Assembly: GCA_963776375.1 (NCBI GenBank)
Contig: CAVZMF010000004.1
Span: forward strand, 372,001 to 436,000
Length of the DNA stretch: 64,000 nucleotides
Reading direction: 5' to 3'
DNA from: PALSA-612 sp963776375
GTDB lineage: Bacteria; Actinomycetota; Thermoleophilia; Gaiellales; Gaiellaceae
The notes under the pieces are model-generated. The model did no database searches and had not been told where the DNA came from. It saw only the letters and a program-made list of their open reading frames with translations. Position numbers and translations under genes: made by a program. Numbering within the stretch: position 1 is the first letter of the stretch; each line of letters begins with the position of its first letter. Below, one piece after another: positions 36,297 to 45,855 of this stretch.

Positions 36297-37038
36297 GTGA
36301 AGGGAGTCGTCCTCGCCGGCGGAACGGGATCGCGGCTCGATCCGCTGACGCGCATCACGAACAAGCACCTGCTGCCGATCTACGACCGGCCGATGATCGA
36401 GTACGCGATCGAGGCCCTGGTACGTGCGGGGATCGACGAGATCATGATCGTGACCGGCGGCACACACGCGGGCGAGTTCCTGCGGCTCTTCGGCAACGGC
36501 CACGGGCACGGAATCGAAACGCTCGTCTTCGGCTACCAGGAGCGGCCGGGGGGGATCGCGGAGGCGCTCGGGCTGGCCGAGCGGTTCGTCGACCGGGGCC
36601 AGTGCGCCGTGATGCTCGCCGACAACGTCTTCGAGCGCTCCCTGGCGGAGATCGTCGACCGGTTCCGGCACCAGCAGTACGGCGCACGGGTCGTCTTCTC
36701 GCCGGAGGAGGACCCGGAGCACCTTCGGCACCTCGGCGTGCCCGAGCTGGACGGCGACGGCCGCCTGACGCGCATCGTCGAGAAGCCCGACGGAGCCGCC
36801 GAGCTCCTACGCCGTCACGGGCGTGTACTTCTACGACGGGGCCGTCTGGGACGTGCTGCCGACGTTGCAGCCGTCGGGCCGCGGCGAGCTCGAGATCTCG
36901 GACGTCAACAACTGGTACGTCGAGCGCGCGGCGATCGAGTACGAGATCCTCGACGGCTTCTGGGGCGACGCGGGCGAGTCGATCGACGCCTACTACGCCG
37001 TCAACGACTTCGTCCGCGAGAACGGCGCCAACCGGTGA
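36297..37038 (+). CDS. rmlA: Glucose-1-phosphate thymidylyltransferase, short form
   Basis: First step of dTDP-L-rhamnose synthesis, making dTDP-glucose. Seen: KGVVLAGGTGSRLDPLTRITNKHLLPIYDRPMI (signature with the catalytic Arg), IMIVTGGTHAGEFL, GIAEALGLAERFV, LADNVFE, VEKPDG, YAVTGVYFYDGAVWDV, GELEISDVNNWYV and FWGDAGESIDAY. About 246 residues, the short actinobacterial type, lacking the extended C-terminus of the longer RmlA enzymes. One surplus base near 36808, between ELEISDVN's upstream arm and YAVTG, breaks the frame. TGA overlaps the next GTG by 4 bases. Confidence 0.88.
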
Positions 37039-37502
37039 TCGAAGGCGTCCTGCGGCTGCCGCTGCGCCGCTTCGAGGACGAGCGCGGCTGGTTCATGGAG
37101 CTGCGCCGCGAGTCCGCGCTGCCCAGGCCGACGCGGCAGACGAACGTCTCGTGGTCGCGGCAGGGCGTGATCCGCGGCCTGCACTACCACGAGCGCGGGC
37201 AGGACGACCTGTTCGTCTGCCTGGAGGGGATGATCCGGGTCGTCGTCCTCGACCGAGACTCGGGCGAGACGTTCACCGAGGACATCGGGGACGACAACCC
37301 CGTCGCGATCTACGTGCCCGGCCGCAACGGTCACGGCTTCGAGGCGCTGACCGACGCGCTCGTCTGCTACCACGTCACCGAGGAGTACGACCCGGACGAT
37401 CCCGACGAGCACGGCATCTCCTGGGACGATCCTCGTGTCGTCGAACTGTGGAGCACCCGCACACCGATCCTGTCTCCGCGAGACCGGGCCGCGTCGTCCT
37501 GA
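37035..37502 (+). CDS. rmlC: dTDP-4-dehydrorhamnose 3,5-epimerase-like protein
   Basis: 155 residues of the RmlC double-stranded beta-helix. Motifs: RRFEDERGWFMELRRES, NVSWSRQGVIRGLHYHERGQDD (the RGLHY with the catalytic His), VCLEGMIRVVVLDRDSGETF, VPGRNGHGFEALTDALVCYHVTEEYDP and GISWDDPRV. Starts at GTG 37035 in the rmlA stop. Slightly short of the usual ~185 residues. Its last 55 bases overlap the start of rmlD in another frame. Confidence 0.85.
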   Translation: MIEGVLRLPLRRFEDERGWFMELRRESALPRPTRQTNVSWSRQGVIRGLHYHERGQDDLFVCLEGMIRVVVLDRDSGETFTEDIGDDNPVAIYVPGRNGHGFEALTDALVCYHVTEEYDPDDPDEHGISWDDPRVVELWSTRTPILSPRDRAASS

Positions 37503-38287
37503 CCGGGGCGGGCGGCCAGCTCGGCCGCGCCTTGACCGACGAGTTCGCGGGCGACGACCTGCTCGCGTTCACGCGCGCCGACTGGGACGTGACCCAGCCG
37601 CCGCCGCGGGCGCTCCTACGGGGGGCGCACCGGCCGTCGCTCGTCCTGCACGCAGCCGCGTACACGGCGGTCGACGAGGCCGAGAGCGACCCAGACGGCG
37701 CTCGGGCAGTGAACGTGCTCGGGACGCGGAACGCCGTGCTGCTTGGAGCGCCGGTCGTCGCGTACTCGACCGACTATGTCTTCGACGGCCGGAAAGGCGA
37801 GCCGTACGTGGAGTCGGACGAGGTGTCGCCGCGGTCTGTCTACGGGCGCACGAAGCTCGAGGGGGAGCGCGAGGTGCGCGAGGGCTGGGTCGTGCGCTCG
37901 TCGTGGCTCTTCGGCGCGACCGGGAACAACTTCGTCCTGACCATGCTCCGGCTCGGACGCGAGCGGGACGAGGTGGGGGTGGTGGACGACCAGCGCGGCT
38001 CGCCCACGTACGTCGGCCATCTCGCCGCGGCGACGCGCCGGATCGTCGAGCTCTCGCACGGGCTCTACCACGTGGCTGCGGACGGCGACTGCACGTGGGC
38101 CGAGTTCGCCGAGGCGATCTTCGACGAGACCGGTCTCACGTGCCGCGTACGCCGGATCACGACCGCCGAGCTGGGCCTGCCGGCGCCTCGCCCCGCCTAC
38201 TCCGTCCTGCGCAGCGAGAAGCCTGGGACCCCGACGCTCCCGCACTGGCGCGACGGGCTCCGCGAGTGCCTCGATCAGATCGGCTGA
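37448..38287 (+). CDS. rmlD: dTDP-4-dehydrorhamnose reductase
   Basis: Last step of dTDP-L-rhamnose synthesis. SDR fold: VVLTGAGGQLGRALTDEF (NADPH loop), LHAAAYTAVDEAESDP, STDYVFDGRKGEPYVE and the catalytic SVYGRTKLEGER (Tyr-x3-Lys), then VDDQRGSPTYVGHLA. 279 residues from GTG 37448. The start overlaps rmlC by 55 bases, so translation is coupled. Intact. Confidence 0.9.
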   Translation: MEHPHTDPVSARPGRVVLTGAGGQLGRALTDEFAGDDLLAFTRADWDVTQPPPRALLRGAHRPSLVLHAAAYTAVDEAESDPDGARAVNVLGTRNAVLLGAPVVAYSTDYVFDGRKGEPYVESDEVSPRSVYGRTKLEGEREVREGWVVRSSWLFGATGNNFVLTMLRLGRERDEVGVVDDQRGSPTYVGHLAAATRRIVELSHGLYHVAADGDCTWAEFAEAIFDETGLTCRVRRITTAELGLPAPRPAYSVLRSEKPGTPTLPHWRDGLRECLDQIG

Positions 38288-38404
38288 ACCGGCCGTGACT
38301 TCGCGTTCCGAGCCGGCCATGCCCCGACCAGACATCGACATGTCCCCAACAGCCGAGGCGCGGCGCTGTGAGCAGGCAAATCGCGCGTCACAAAGACGTA
38401 ACAG

Positions 38405-38415
38405 GGACTGTCCCC
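38405..38415. repeat. Short palindrome GGGACTGTCCC between rmlD and rmlB
   Basis: Eleven-base inverted repeat in the 196-base gap after rmlD. A longer version (CCGAGGGACAGTCCCTCGG) lies at 54912-54930 inside the 2-epimerase gene. Role unknown; could be a REP-like element or operator. Confidence 0.4.
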
Positions 38416-38483
38416 CGTACATGGCTCGACGAGACGAGGGTGCCTTGGATTGCCTCGGCGGGATTCGGGACTAGGCTTTGACA

Positions 38484-39470
38484 ATGCGCGTTCTCGTCAC
38501 CGGCGGAGCGGGGTTCATCGGCTCGCACTTCGTGCGGCGGCTGGCGGTGCGAGGCGACGAGGTCGTCGTCCTCGACCGGCTGACGTACTCCGGCAACCGG
38601 GCCAACCTCGAGGGCGTCCCGCACGAGTTCCACCACGGTGACATCGCCGACGCCGACGCCGTCGCGGCGGCCGCGGCAGGCTGCGAGGCGATCGTCAACT
38701 TCGCCGCGGAGACGCACGTCGACCGCTCGATCCTCGGCCCGCGCGAGTTCGTCCACACCGACGTGCTCGGCACCCAGACGCTGCTCGAATGGGCCCGGGA
38801 GACCGGCGCCCGCTACGTGCAGGTATCGACCGACGAGGTCTACGGCGACCTCGAGGCCGGCGGCCGGTCGCGCGAGGACGACCTGCTGCGGCCTTCGAGC
38901 CCCTACTCGGCCGCGAAGGCGGCAGGCGACCTCCAGGTGCTCGCCTACGTCCGCACATACGGCGTGGATGCCTCGATTACGCGGGGCGCGAACACCTACG
39001 GCTCGAACCAGTACCCGGAGAAGCTGATCCCGCTCTTCGTCACGAACGCGCTCGACGGTCTCCCGCTGCCCGTCTACGGCGACGGCAAGCAGGTGCGCGA
39101 GTGGCTGCACGCGGACGACCACTGCGCCGGGGTCGAGCTCGTCCTGCGCGAGGGCGGGCCCGGCGAGGTCTACAACGTCGGCGGCGAGGAGTTCGAGAAC
39201 CTCGAGGTCATGCACCGTATCGTCGAGCTGACCGGAGCCGATCCGACGCTCCTGCGCCACGTCGAGGACCGTGCCGGCCACGACCGCCGCTACGCGCTCG
39301 ACGACGCCAAGCTGCGCTCGCTCGGCTGGTCGCCGCAGCACTCGTTCGGCGAGTCGGGTCTCACGGAGACGGTCGACTGGTATCGCGACAACCGCGGCTG
39401 GTGGGAGCCGATCAAGTCTGGCGAGTACCGCGAGTACTACGAGCGCCAGTACGCGCAGCGGCTCGCGTAA
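38484..39470 (+). CDS. rmlB: dTDP-glucose 4,6-dehydratase
   Basis: Second step of dTDP-rhamnose synthesis, making dTDP-4-keto-6-deoxyglucose. 328 residues, intact. NAD loop VLVTGGAGFIGSHFVRRL, DRLTYSGNRANLE, NFAAETHVDRSI, STDEVYGDLE, catalytic SPYSAAKAAGD (Tyr-x3-Lys), RGANTYGSNQYPEKLIPLF, and VREWLHADDHCAGVELVL. It is split from rmlA-C-D by 196 bases and may have its own promoter. Together the four enzymes make dTDP-L-rhamnose for wall polysaccharide. Confidence 0.93.
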   Translation: MRVLVTGGAGFIGSHFVRRLAVRGDEVVVLDRLTYSGNRANLEGVPHEFHHGDIADADAVAAAAAGCEAIVNFAAETHVDRSILGPREFVHTDVLGTQTLLEWARETGARYVQVSTDEVYGDLEAGGRSREDDLLRPSSPYSAAKAAGDLQVLAYVRTYGVDASITRGANTYGSNQYPEKLIPLFVTNALDGLPLPVYGDGKQVREWLHADDHCAGVELVLREGGPGEVYNVGGEEFENLEVMHRIVELTGADPTLLRHVEDRAGHDRRYALDDAKLRSLGWSPQHSFGESGLTETVDWYRDNRGWWEPIKSGEYREYYERQYAQRLA

Positions 39471-39536
39471 AACCTGCTTCAGGGGAGCGGGAGCTTCCGC
39501 TACGCTCGAAGTCCGCCGCCGGCCCCGGCTCCCTTC

Positions 39537-42348
39537 ATGCGCTGCCGCATCGCCTTCCTCGCCTTCGCGTTCTCTCTCGTCGCCGCCGGCGTGGCCGTGG
39601 GCGCCCAGGGCCGACCGGCTCAGGCGACGCAGGTCACCGCGGCGACGTTCGTGCTCACCGGCCACGGCAACGGCCACGGCGTCGGGATGGGCCAGTGGGG
39701 CGCGTACGGGATGGCCAAGGGCGGCGCCACGTACGAGAAGATCCTCGGCTTCTACTACCCGGGGACGCAGCTCGGCCAGTCGCCGGTGAAGTCGGTGCGA
39801 GTTCTCCTCGCGGAGACGTCCGGGGGGGCCACCGTGACCTCGGACGCGCCGTTCCGGCTCAGGGACGCGAAGGGCAAGGTCCATGTGGTCAAGTCCGGCG
39901 AGGTGACAGTCGACCCGAGCCTCAAGACCCAGCTCGCGCCCGCGGCCCGCGCGCAGCCGCTGCCCGGCCCGCTGACGCTCCTGCCCGGCCGCTCGCCGCT
40001 CACGTATCGCCGTCCCTACCGCGGGCAGATCCAGCTCCAGGTCGTCTCCGGCCGGCTCCAGGTCGTGAACGTGATCGGCCTCGACGACTACGTGAAGGGC
40101 GTCGTCACCGGTGAGAGCCCGAAGGACTGGCCGGCCGCCGCGCTGCAGGCGCAGGCCGTGGCCTCGCGCTCGTACGCGGTGGCCACGCTCGGGGCCGGCA
40201 GGCTCCTGTACACCGACCAGCGCAGCCAGGTCTACGGAGGCATCGGCGGCGAGTCGACGACGGGCGTGCAGGCTGTCGCCGACACGAAGGGCCAGGTGCT
40301 GCTCTACGACGACCAGGTGGCGACGACGTTCTTCTCCTCGTCGTCCGGCGGCCGCACGACCCCGATCACCGATCTCGTGCCGGGCGCAAAGCCGGTCCCG
40401 TACCTCGTCGCGCATGCGGATCCCTATGACCGCGCCTCCCCCTGGCACAACTGGGGGCCGGTCGTCATCACGGGCGCGCAGATGTCGAAGGCGCTCGGCG
40501 TTCCGGGCACCGTCGACGTCACGCCGGTCCCGGCGGCCGGCCACGCGCGGCAGCTCGTGGCCACGACAGGCGACGGCACGCAGAAGACCGTCGTGGCGGC
40601 GGGCGCTCTACGCGGGTCGCTGGGCCTCCGCTCGACGTACGTGACCCTCGGGCTGCTGTCGCTGTCGCGGCCGCTCGGCGCTCCAGCGGCCGGGTCGGCG
40701 CTGACGCTGACCGGCAAGGTGCGGGCGGTCAAGGGGCCGGTGACGCTCGAGCAGTCGACGGGCGGCGGCAGCTGGACGGCCGGGCCGACGCTGACGCTCG
40801 CGAAGGACGGCACGTTCTTGGTACCGATCACCGTCCAGCAGACGACGCTCTTCCGCCTGATCGCTCCGGGGGTCAAGGGGCAGTCGCTCTCCGTGCCCGT
40901 GCGTCCCGCGCGGAAGCTCCAGGTCGCGGGCGCCGGGTCGGCGCCCCGGAGTGGGCTCGCGACGGCGTTCGCGCCCGACGATCCCCTCGCCCCGCAGCAG
41001 TGGTATCTCGCGCACGACCGGGCGTTCGACTTCTGGCCCTATCCGCCCGCCCTGCCGCCGGTCCTGGTCGGGATCGTGGACACGGGCGTCGACCTCGGCC
41101 ATCCCGAGCTCGCCAGCAGGATCGCTGCGGCGCGGAGCTTCGTCGGCGGCTCCGCCGACGACCAGATCGGGCACGGCACGTTCGTCGCCGGAGAGATTGC
41201 CGCGGCGGTCGGGAACGACCAGGGCATCGCGGGCATCGCCTTCTCGGCCCGGCTGCTCGTCGCCAAGGTCGTCGGTGCCGACCAGACGATCGATCCCGCG
41301 GTCGAGGCGCGCGCGATCCGCTGGGAGGTCGACCGGGGCGCGAAGATCATCAACCTCAGCCTCGGTGCCGTCCGCGACCCGACCGACCCGACCATCGACA
41401 CGTTCTCGGCCGTCGAGGCCGCGGCAGTGCGCTACGCCACGAGCCACGGCGTGCTCGTCGTCGCGGCCGTCGGCAACAGCGACGACGCGCCCTTGACCCC
41501 CTGGCCGTACGCGAGCTATCCGTCCGCGCTGCCGCACGTGCTCGGCGTCGGCGCGCTGTCCGAGGACGGCTCGGTCCCGTCGTTCTCGAACCGTGACGCC
41601 GCTTTCCTCGACCTGGTCGCACCCGGGACCGGGATCCTGTCCACGTTCCCTCGCTCGATCACGGCGCAGCGGGCCTCGTGCGCCGACCAGGGCTACTCCG
41701 ATCTGCGGGACGGCCGAGTACCGCGACGGGTCGGGGACGTCGTTCGCCGCTCCGCAGGTCACCGCAGCGGCCGCCCTGTTGCTCGCCGCCCACGCCGGGC
41801 TGACGCCCGACCAGCTGTCGACGATCATCGAGCGCTCCGCCGACGACGTCACGCCGGCAACGGGTTGCTCCCACTGCCTCGTCGGCCGCGATGCGCTGTC
41901 GGGGCGTGGCAGCCTCGACATCGCCTCGGCGCTGCAGGCGCTGTCCAGGACGCCGCCGACCGGCGACCGCATGGAGCCGAACGACGACGGCGGCCCGACC
42001 GCCCCGCGCCTCTGGGGCCAGGCGAGCGCCGTGCGCGCGACGGTCGACTACTGGGACGATCCCGTCGACGTCTACGCGGTCAAGGTGCGGGCCGGCCAGC
42101 GGTTGACCGTGAAGCTCCGCGGGCCGGGGGTCAAGGGACTGCAGCTCGCGCTCTGGAAGCCGGGGACGGAGCACGTCACCGGCTCGCCGTCCGCGGTCTC
42201 CTCGCAGCGTCTGCTCCAGTCGCTCCACGCCGGCCCGAGCCAGAGCTTCCGCTACCGCGCCCCCTCGGTGGGCTGGTACTTCGTCGAGGTGAAGACCGCC
42301 TCCCCGTGCGCCGGCGCCTACTCGCTGCGCATCACGAAGACTCCGTAG
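39537..42348 (+). CDS. SpoIID-domain / subtilase (S8) fusion, secreted
   Basis: About 936 residues. Signal peptide MRCRIAFLAFAFSLVAAGVAVG. Residues ~35-360: SpoIID/LytB family, with FVLTGHGNGHGVGMGQWGAYGMA, VNVIGLDDYVKGVVTGESPKDWPAAALQAQAVASRSYAV and FFSSSSGGRTT. Residues ~400-460: a beta domain. Residues ~490-760: S8 peptidase, with catalytic Asp VGIVDTGVDLGHPEL, His DDQIGHGTFVAGEIAAA and Ser GTSFAAPQVTAAAALL. The tail (~800-936) is a prepeptidase-C-like beta domain. One surplus base near 41691, just before ICGTAEYRDGSGTS, breaks the frame. SpoIID proteins cut or help cut denuded glycan; linking one to a subtilase is unusual. Confidence 0.85.
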
Positions 42349-42360
42349 AGAATCTAGGCA

Positions 42361-43332
42361 TGAAGCTGGACGCGACGATCGCGTGCGATCCGGCCGTGGC
42401 CGCGCCGCTCGCCGCAGCCCTCGAGGCGGACGGCTATGACGGCGTCTGGACGCGCGGAGACGCAGCACGACCCCTTCCTGCCGCTCGCGACCGCGGCCGT
42501 CTCCACGGAGCGCGTCACGCTGGGGACGGCGATCGCGACCGCGTTCACGCGCAGCCCGATGGTGACGGCGATGGCCGCGTGGGACCTCCAGCGCGCCAGC
42601 CGGGGGCGATTCGTGCTCGGCCTCGGCACGCAGGTGCGCGCCCACAACGTGCGCCGCTTCTCTGTGCCCTGGGAGGCGCCCGCGCCGCGCCTGCGGGAGT
42701 TGGTCGAGGCGCTGCGGCACATCTGGGGCGCGTTCCAGGGCGAGCACCCGCTGCGCTTCCGGGGCACGTACTACCGCCACGACCTGATCACGCCGTTCTT
42801 CGACCCTGGGCCGCACGAGTGGCCGGCACCGCCCATCTACCTGGCCGCGGTCACGCCGACGATGTACAGGCTCGCGGGCGAGGTCGCGGACGGGATCCAC
42901 CTGCACCCCTTCCACACGACGCGCTACCTGCGGGAGGTTGCGCTGCCGGCCCTCGGCGACCGCCGCTCCGAGTTGACGCTCGCGAGCGGCGTCTTCGTCG
43001 TGCTCGGGGGCGCGGCGGACGAGGTGCGGATGCAGATCGCGTTCTACGGGTCGACGCCGACCTACCGGCCCGTGCTCGAGGCGCACGGCTGGGACGGCCT
43101 GCAGGAGGAGCTTCACCGCCTGATGCGGGTCGGCGACTTTGCCGCCATGGCAGCGGCGATCGACGACGAGGTCCTGGCCGAGTTCGCCGTGCTCGCGGAC
43201 GACTGGGACGACGCCTGGCGCAAGATCCGCGAGCGCTACGACGGCATCCTCGACCGCGTCGGCGTCTACGGCCTCCGCTCATCGGGTGCGGACTCGAAGC
43301 AGATCGCCGACGCCTTCCGCCGAACGGCCTAG
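42361..43332 (+). CDS. LLM-class F420-dependent oxidoreductase (TIGR03617-like)
   Basis: About 323 residues, TIM-barrel flavin/F420 enzyme. Start ATG 42361 (MKLDATIACDP). Family features: GYDGVWT, AETQHDPFLPLA, TERVTLGTAIATAFTRSPM, LQRASRGRFVLGLGTQVRAH, WGAFQGEHPLRFRG and IYLAAVTPTMYRLAGEVADG. One surplus base near 42458 breaks the frame right after the first strand. Reduces or oxidises an unknown substrate with coenzyme F420. Lies 12 bases after the SpoIID-subtilase gene and ends in a strong hairpin. Confidence 0.82.
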
Positions 43333-43395
43333 TCCGAAGCCCGCACTGTCCTTCGACAGGTCCGGCAGGGACATTTTCCCTGCTCAGGGCGTTTC

Positions 43396-43408
43396 GGTGC
43401 CTGGCACC
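43396..43408. repeat. Palindrome GGTGCCTGGCACC, partly repeated
   Basis: A 13-base inverted repeat, followed directly by a second TGCCTGGCACCGG. Sits in the 109-base gap between two convergent genes together with AGGGACATTTTCCCT (about 43373) and the hairpin at 43424. Resembles interspersed intergenic palindromes of this bacterial group. Confidence 0.5.
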
Positions 43409-43423
43409 TGCCTGGCACCGGTT

Positions 43424-43438
43424 TGTCCGCGGCGGACA
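43424..43438. terminator. Bidirectional hairpin terminator
   Basis: TGTCCGC, one G, GCGGACA: a perfect 7-base stem, 3 bases before the stop of the DJ-1-like gene on the minus strand and 91 after the LLM oxidoreductase stop. Confidence 0.5.
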
Positions 43439-43441
43439 GGT

Positions 43442-44026
43442 CTAGACCGGCGGCTCCGGGTCGTACTGGATGTAGCGGCGCACGTCGCGGGCACGGTCTT
43501 CGGAGTGCAGCCGCGCGACGAGGTGCAGGGCCATGTCGATCCCGGCCGAGACGCCGGCGGCCGTGACGACGTCGCCGTCGTCGACGAAGCGCGACTCGCG
43601 GTCGACCCGGATGTCGCTGCCGAGCTCACCGAGGCGGTCGAGGGATCCCCAGTAGGTCGTCGCCGGCCGGCCGTCGAGGAGACCCGCGTCGGCGTAGACG
43701 AGCGAGCCCGTGCAGACGCTCGTCATCAGCGCACCCGTCTCCGCCAGCCCGCGCACGCGCTCCCGCACGGCTTCGACGCCGAGCTGCTCGCGCGCGCCCT
43801 TGCCGCCGGGCCAGAGCACGACGTCTGGCGGCGGTGCGGTCTCCCAGGTGTGCTCTGCAAGCACGCGTAGGCCCTTGGCGCACGTGATCGGTGCGAGCGA
43901 GTCGGCGACCGTGTAGACCTCGACCCCGTCCTCGGGCCACATGCGCGACCAGGCGGCGAGCACCTCCCACGGCCCGGCCCAGTCCAGCTCCTCGGCTGCG
44001 TCGAAGAGAACGATCGCGATCCTCAC
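43442..44026 (-). CDS. DJ-1/PfpI (ThiJ) family protein
   Basis: 194 residues of the DJ-1/PfpI glutaminase-like fold. Motifs: RIAIVLFDAAEELDWAGPWEVL at the start, PDVVLWPGGKGA, and the nucleophile elbow MTSVCTGSLVYADAGLLDGRPATTYWG with the catalytic Cys and downstream His-like position Tyr. The tail is ARLHSEDRARDVRRYIQYDPEPP. Close relatives include isonitrile hydratase-like and AraC-type regulator domains, so its role is open. The start overlaps the upstream small gene's stop by 4 bases. Confidence 0.8.
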   Translation of the reverse strand: MRIAIVLFDAAEELDWAGPWEVLAAWSRMWPEDGVEVYTVADSLAPITCAKGLRVLAEHTWETAPPPDVVLWPGGKGAREQLGVEAVRERVRGLAETGALMTSVCTGSLVYADAGLLDGRPATTYWGSLDRLGELGSDIRVDRESRFVDDGDVVTAAGVSAGIDMALHLVARLHSEDRARDVRRYIQYDPEPPV

Positions 44027-44292
44027 GCCGCTGCCTCGATGGCAGTCCAGGCGTCCCAGAACGCCTCCTCGGGGTCCGCCAGCGGCGCGCCCGCCGATTC
44101 CTCCAGCGGCCCGCCGACCTCCAGAAGTCGCCAGCGGTATTCGGAACCCTCGCGCGCGATGGTCACGTCGAAGCGCCGCTCGCCGAGCGCGGTGCGAACC
44201 GTGGCCGAGCCGCCGCCGTTCTCGCGCAGCGCGCGGACGGGCTCGAGCACGAGCTCGACGAGCCAGACGGCGAAGCGGTCACGGCAGTCCAT
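44023..44292 (-). CDS. Small protein of unknown function
   Basis: 89 residues, MDCRDRFAVWLVELVLEPVRALRENG, then a beta-rich middle (ATVRTALGERRFDVTIAREG, YRWRLLEVGG) and EEAFWDAWTAIEAAA. No recognised family. Coupled to the DJ-1-like gene (ATGA overlap), and divergent from the MBL-Rieske gene 23 bases away. Confidence 0.6.
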   Translation of the reverse strand: MDCRDRFAVWLVELVLEPVRALRENGGGSATVRTALGERRFDVTIAREGSEYRWRLLEVGGPLEESAGAPLADPEEAFWDAWTAIEAAA

Positions 44293-44315
44293 TGCCCCCG
44301 CTAGCGTAGACGTCC

Positions 44316-45855
44316 GTGAAGGTCACCTTCCTCGGTCACGCCGGCCTCTACGTCGAGACGCGCCACGGCTCGATTCTCTGCGACCCCTGGTTCAACCCCG
44401 CCTACTTCGCCTCGTGGGTGCCGTTCCCGTCCAACCAGGAGCTCGACCCGGCGACGTTCGGGAGCCCGGACTACCTGTACGTCTCGCACGTCCACCGGGA
44501 CCACCTCGACCGCGACTTCCTGCGCGACCACGTGTCCAAGGACGCGACGGTGATCCTCCCGGACCATCCGCTCGACCTCGTGCACCGGGAGCTCGAGGCG
44601 CTCGGCTTCACGCGCTTCGTGGAGACGAAGACGAACGTGGCGCTCGAGCTCGACGGCCTGCGCGTGATGACCGTCTGCACGATCTTCCCTGCCGACGGGC
44701 CCCTCGGCGACTCGGCGCTCGCGGTCGACGACGGCGAGACGCGGATCTTCGACCAGAACGATGCGCGGCCGGTCGACCTCGACGGGGCGCACGCGTTCGG
44801 TCATTTCGACGCGCACTTCGTCCAGTTCTCCGGGGCGATCTGGTACCCGATGGTCTACCGCTTCCCGCCGCAGATGAAGAGCGCGCTCGGCCGCAAGAAG
44901 CGCGAGACGCAGATGGCCAGGTCGCTGCGCTACTCGCGGCAGGTGGATGCGGACTTCGTGATCCCGATGGCCGGCCCGCCCTGCTTCCTCGACGACGACC
45001 TCTTCGACCTCAACGACCTCGGTCGACGACCCGGCCAACGTCTTCCCCGACCAGACCGTGTACCTCGAGTACCTGCGCGCGCAGGGCGCCGAGAACGGCC
45101 GGCTGATGATCCCGGGCAGCGTCGCAACCATCGAGCCCGGACGGATCGAGATCGAGCACCCGCACGACCCGAGCGAGATCTTCGGCGACAAGCGCGCCTA
45201 CCTGGAGGCGTTCCGCGAGCGCATGCGGCCGCGGATCGAGGCCGAGAAGGCCTCGTGGCCGCGCGGGCAGGTCGACATCCTCGTCGAGCTCACCGAGTGG
45301 TTCGAGCCCGTCCTCGATCTCGCCGATCGCACCGCCGCCGCCATCAACGGCCGAGTGCTGCTCGATCTCGGCGACCCGCAGGTGGTGCTCGACTTCTGGA
45401 CGCGCCGGGTCTACGCCTGGGAGGGCGACGAGTGCGAGTACCGCTTCTGGATCGACCCCGCGCTCGTCGAGCAGCTCATCCTCGATCACGACCAGGACTG
45501 GGTCAACCGCCTCTTCCTCTCCTGCCGCTTCGAGGCCGAGCGGCGCGGCTCGTACAACGAGTACCTGTACAGCTTCTTCAAGTGCCTCTCGGCCGAGCGG
45601 ATCGAATACGCCGAGGGCTGCTACTCCGAGCAGCTGCCCGAGCGCGAGTTCTTCGAGTGCGACGGGTACCGCGTACAGCGCCGCTGCCCGCACCTGAAGG
45701 CCGACCTCGCCCGCTTCGGCGTCGTCGAGGACGGCATCCTCACCTGCACGCTGCACGGCTGGCAGTTCGAGCTCGCGACCGGGCGCTGCCTGACCTCCGA
45801 CGACCGTCGCTTGTTCAGCGAGCCGCTCGCGGAGCCCGCGGCAGCCGAAAAATGA
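44316..45855 (+). CDS. Metallo-beta-lactamase-fold protein with C-terminal Rieske [2Fe-2S] domain
   Basis: About 513 residues. Residues 1-230: UlaG/GlmS-like metallo-hydrolase fold, KVTFLGHAGLYVETRHGSILCDPWFNP, the metal motif YVSHVHRDHLD, and PMAGPPCFLDDD. Residues ~240-410: helical linker (RERMRPRIEAEKASWPRGQ, LFLSCRFEAERRGSYNEYLYSFFKCLSAERI). Residues ~430-490: Rieske, with CPH in RRCPHLKADLARFG and CTLH in GILTCTLHGWQFELATGRC, giving the two Cys/two His cluster ligands. One surplus base near 45025. CMP-NeuAc hydroxylase joins the same folds in the opposite order. The start of the next gene overlaps its stop (ATGA), pairing it with an F420-type enzyme. Confidence 0.85.
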
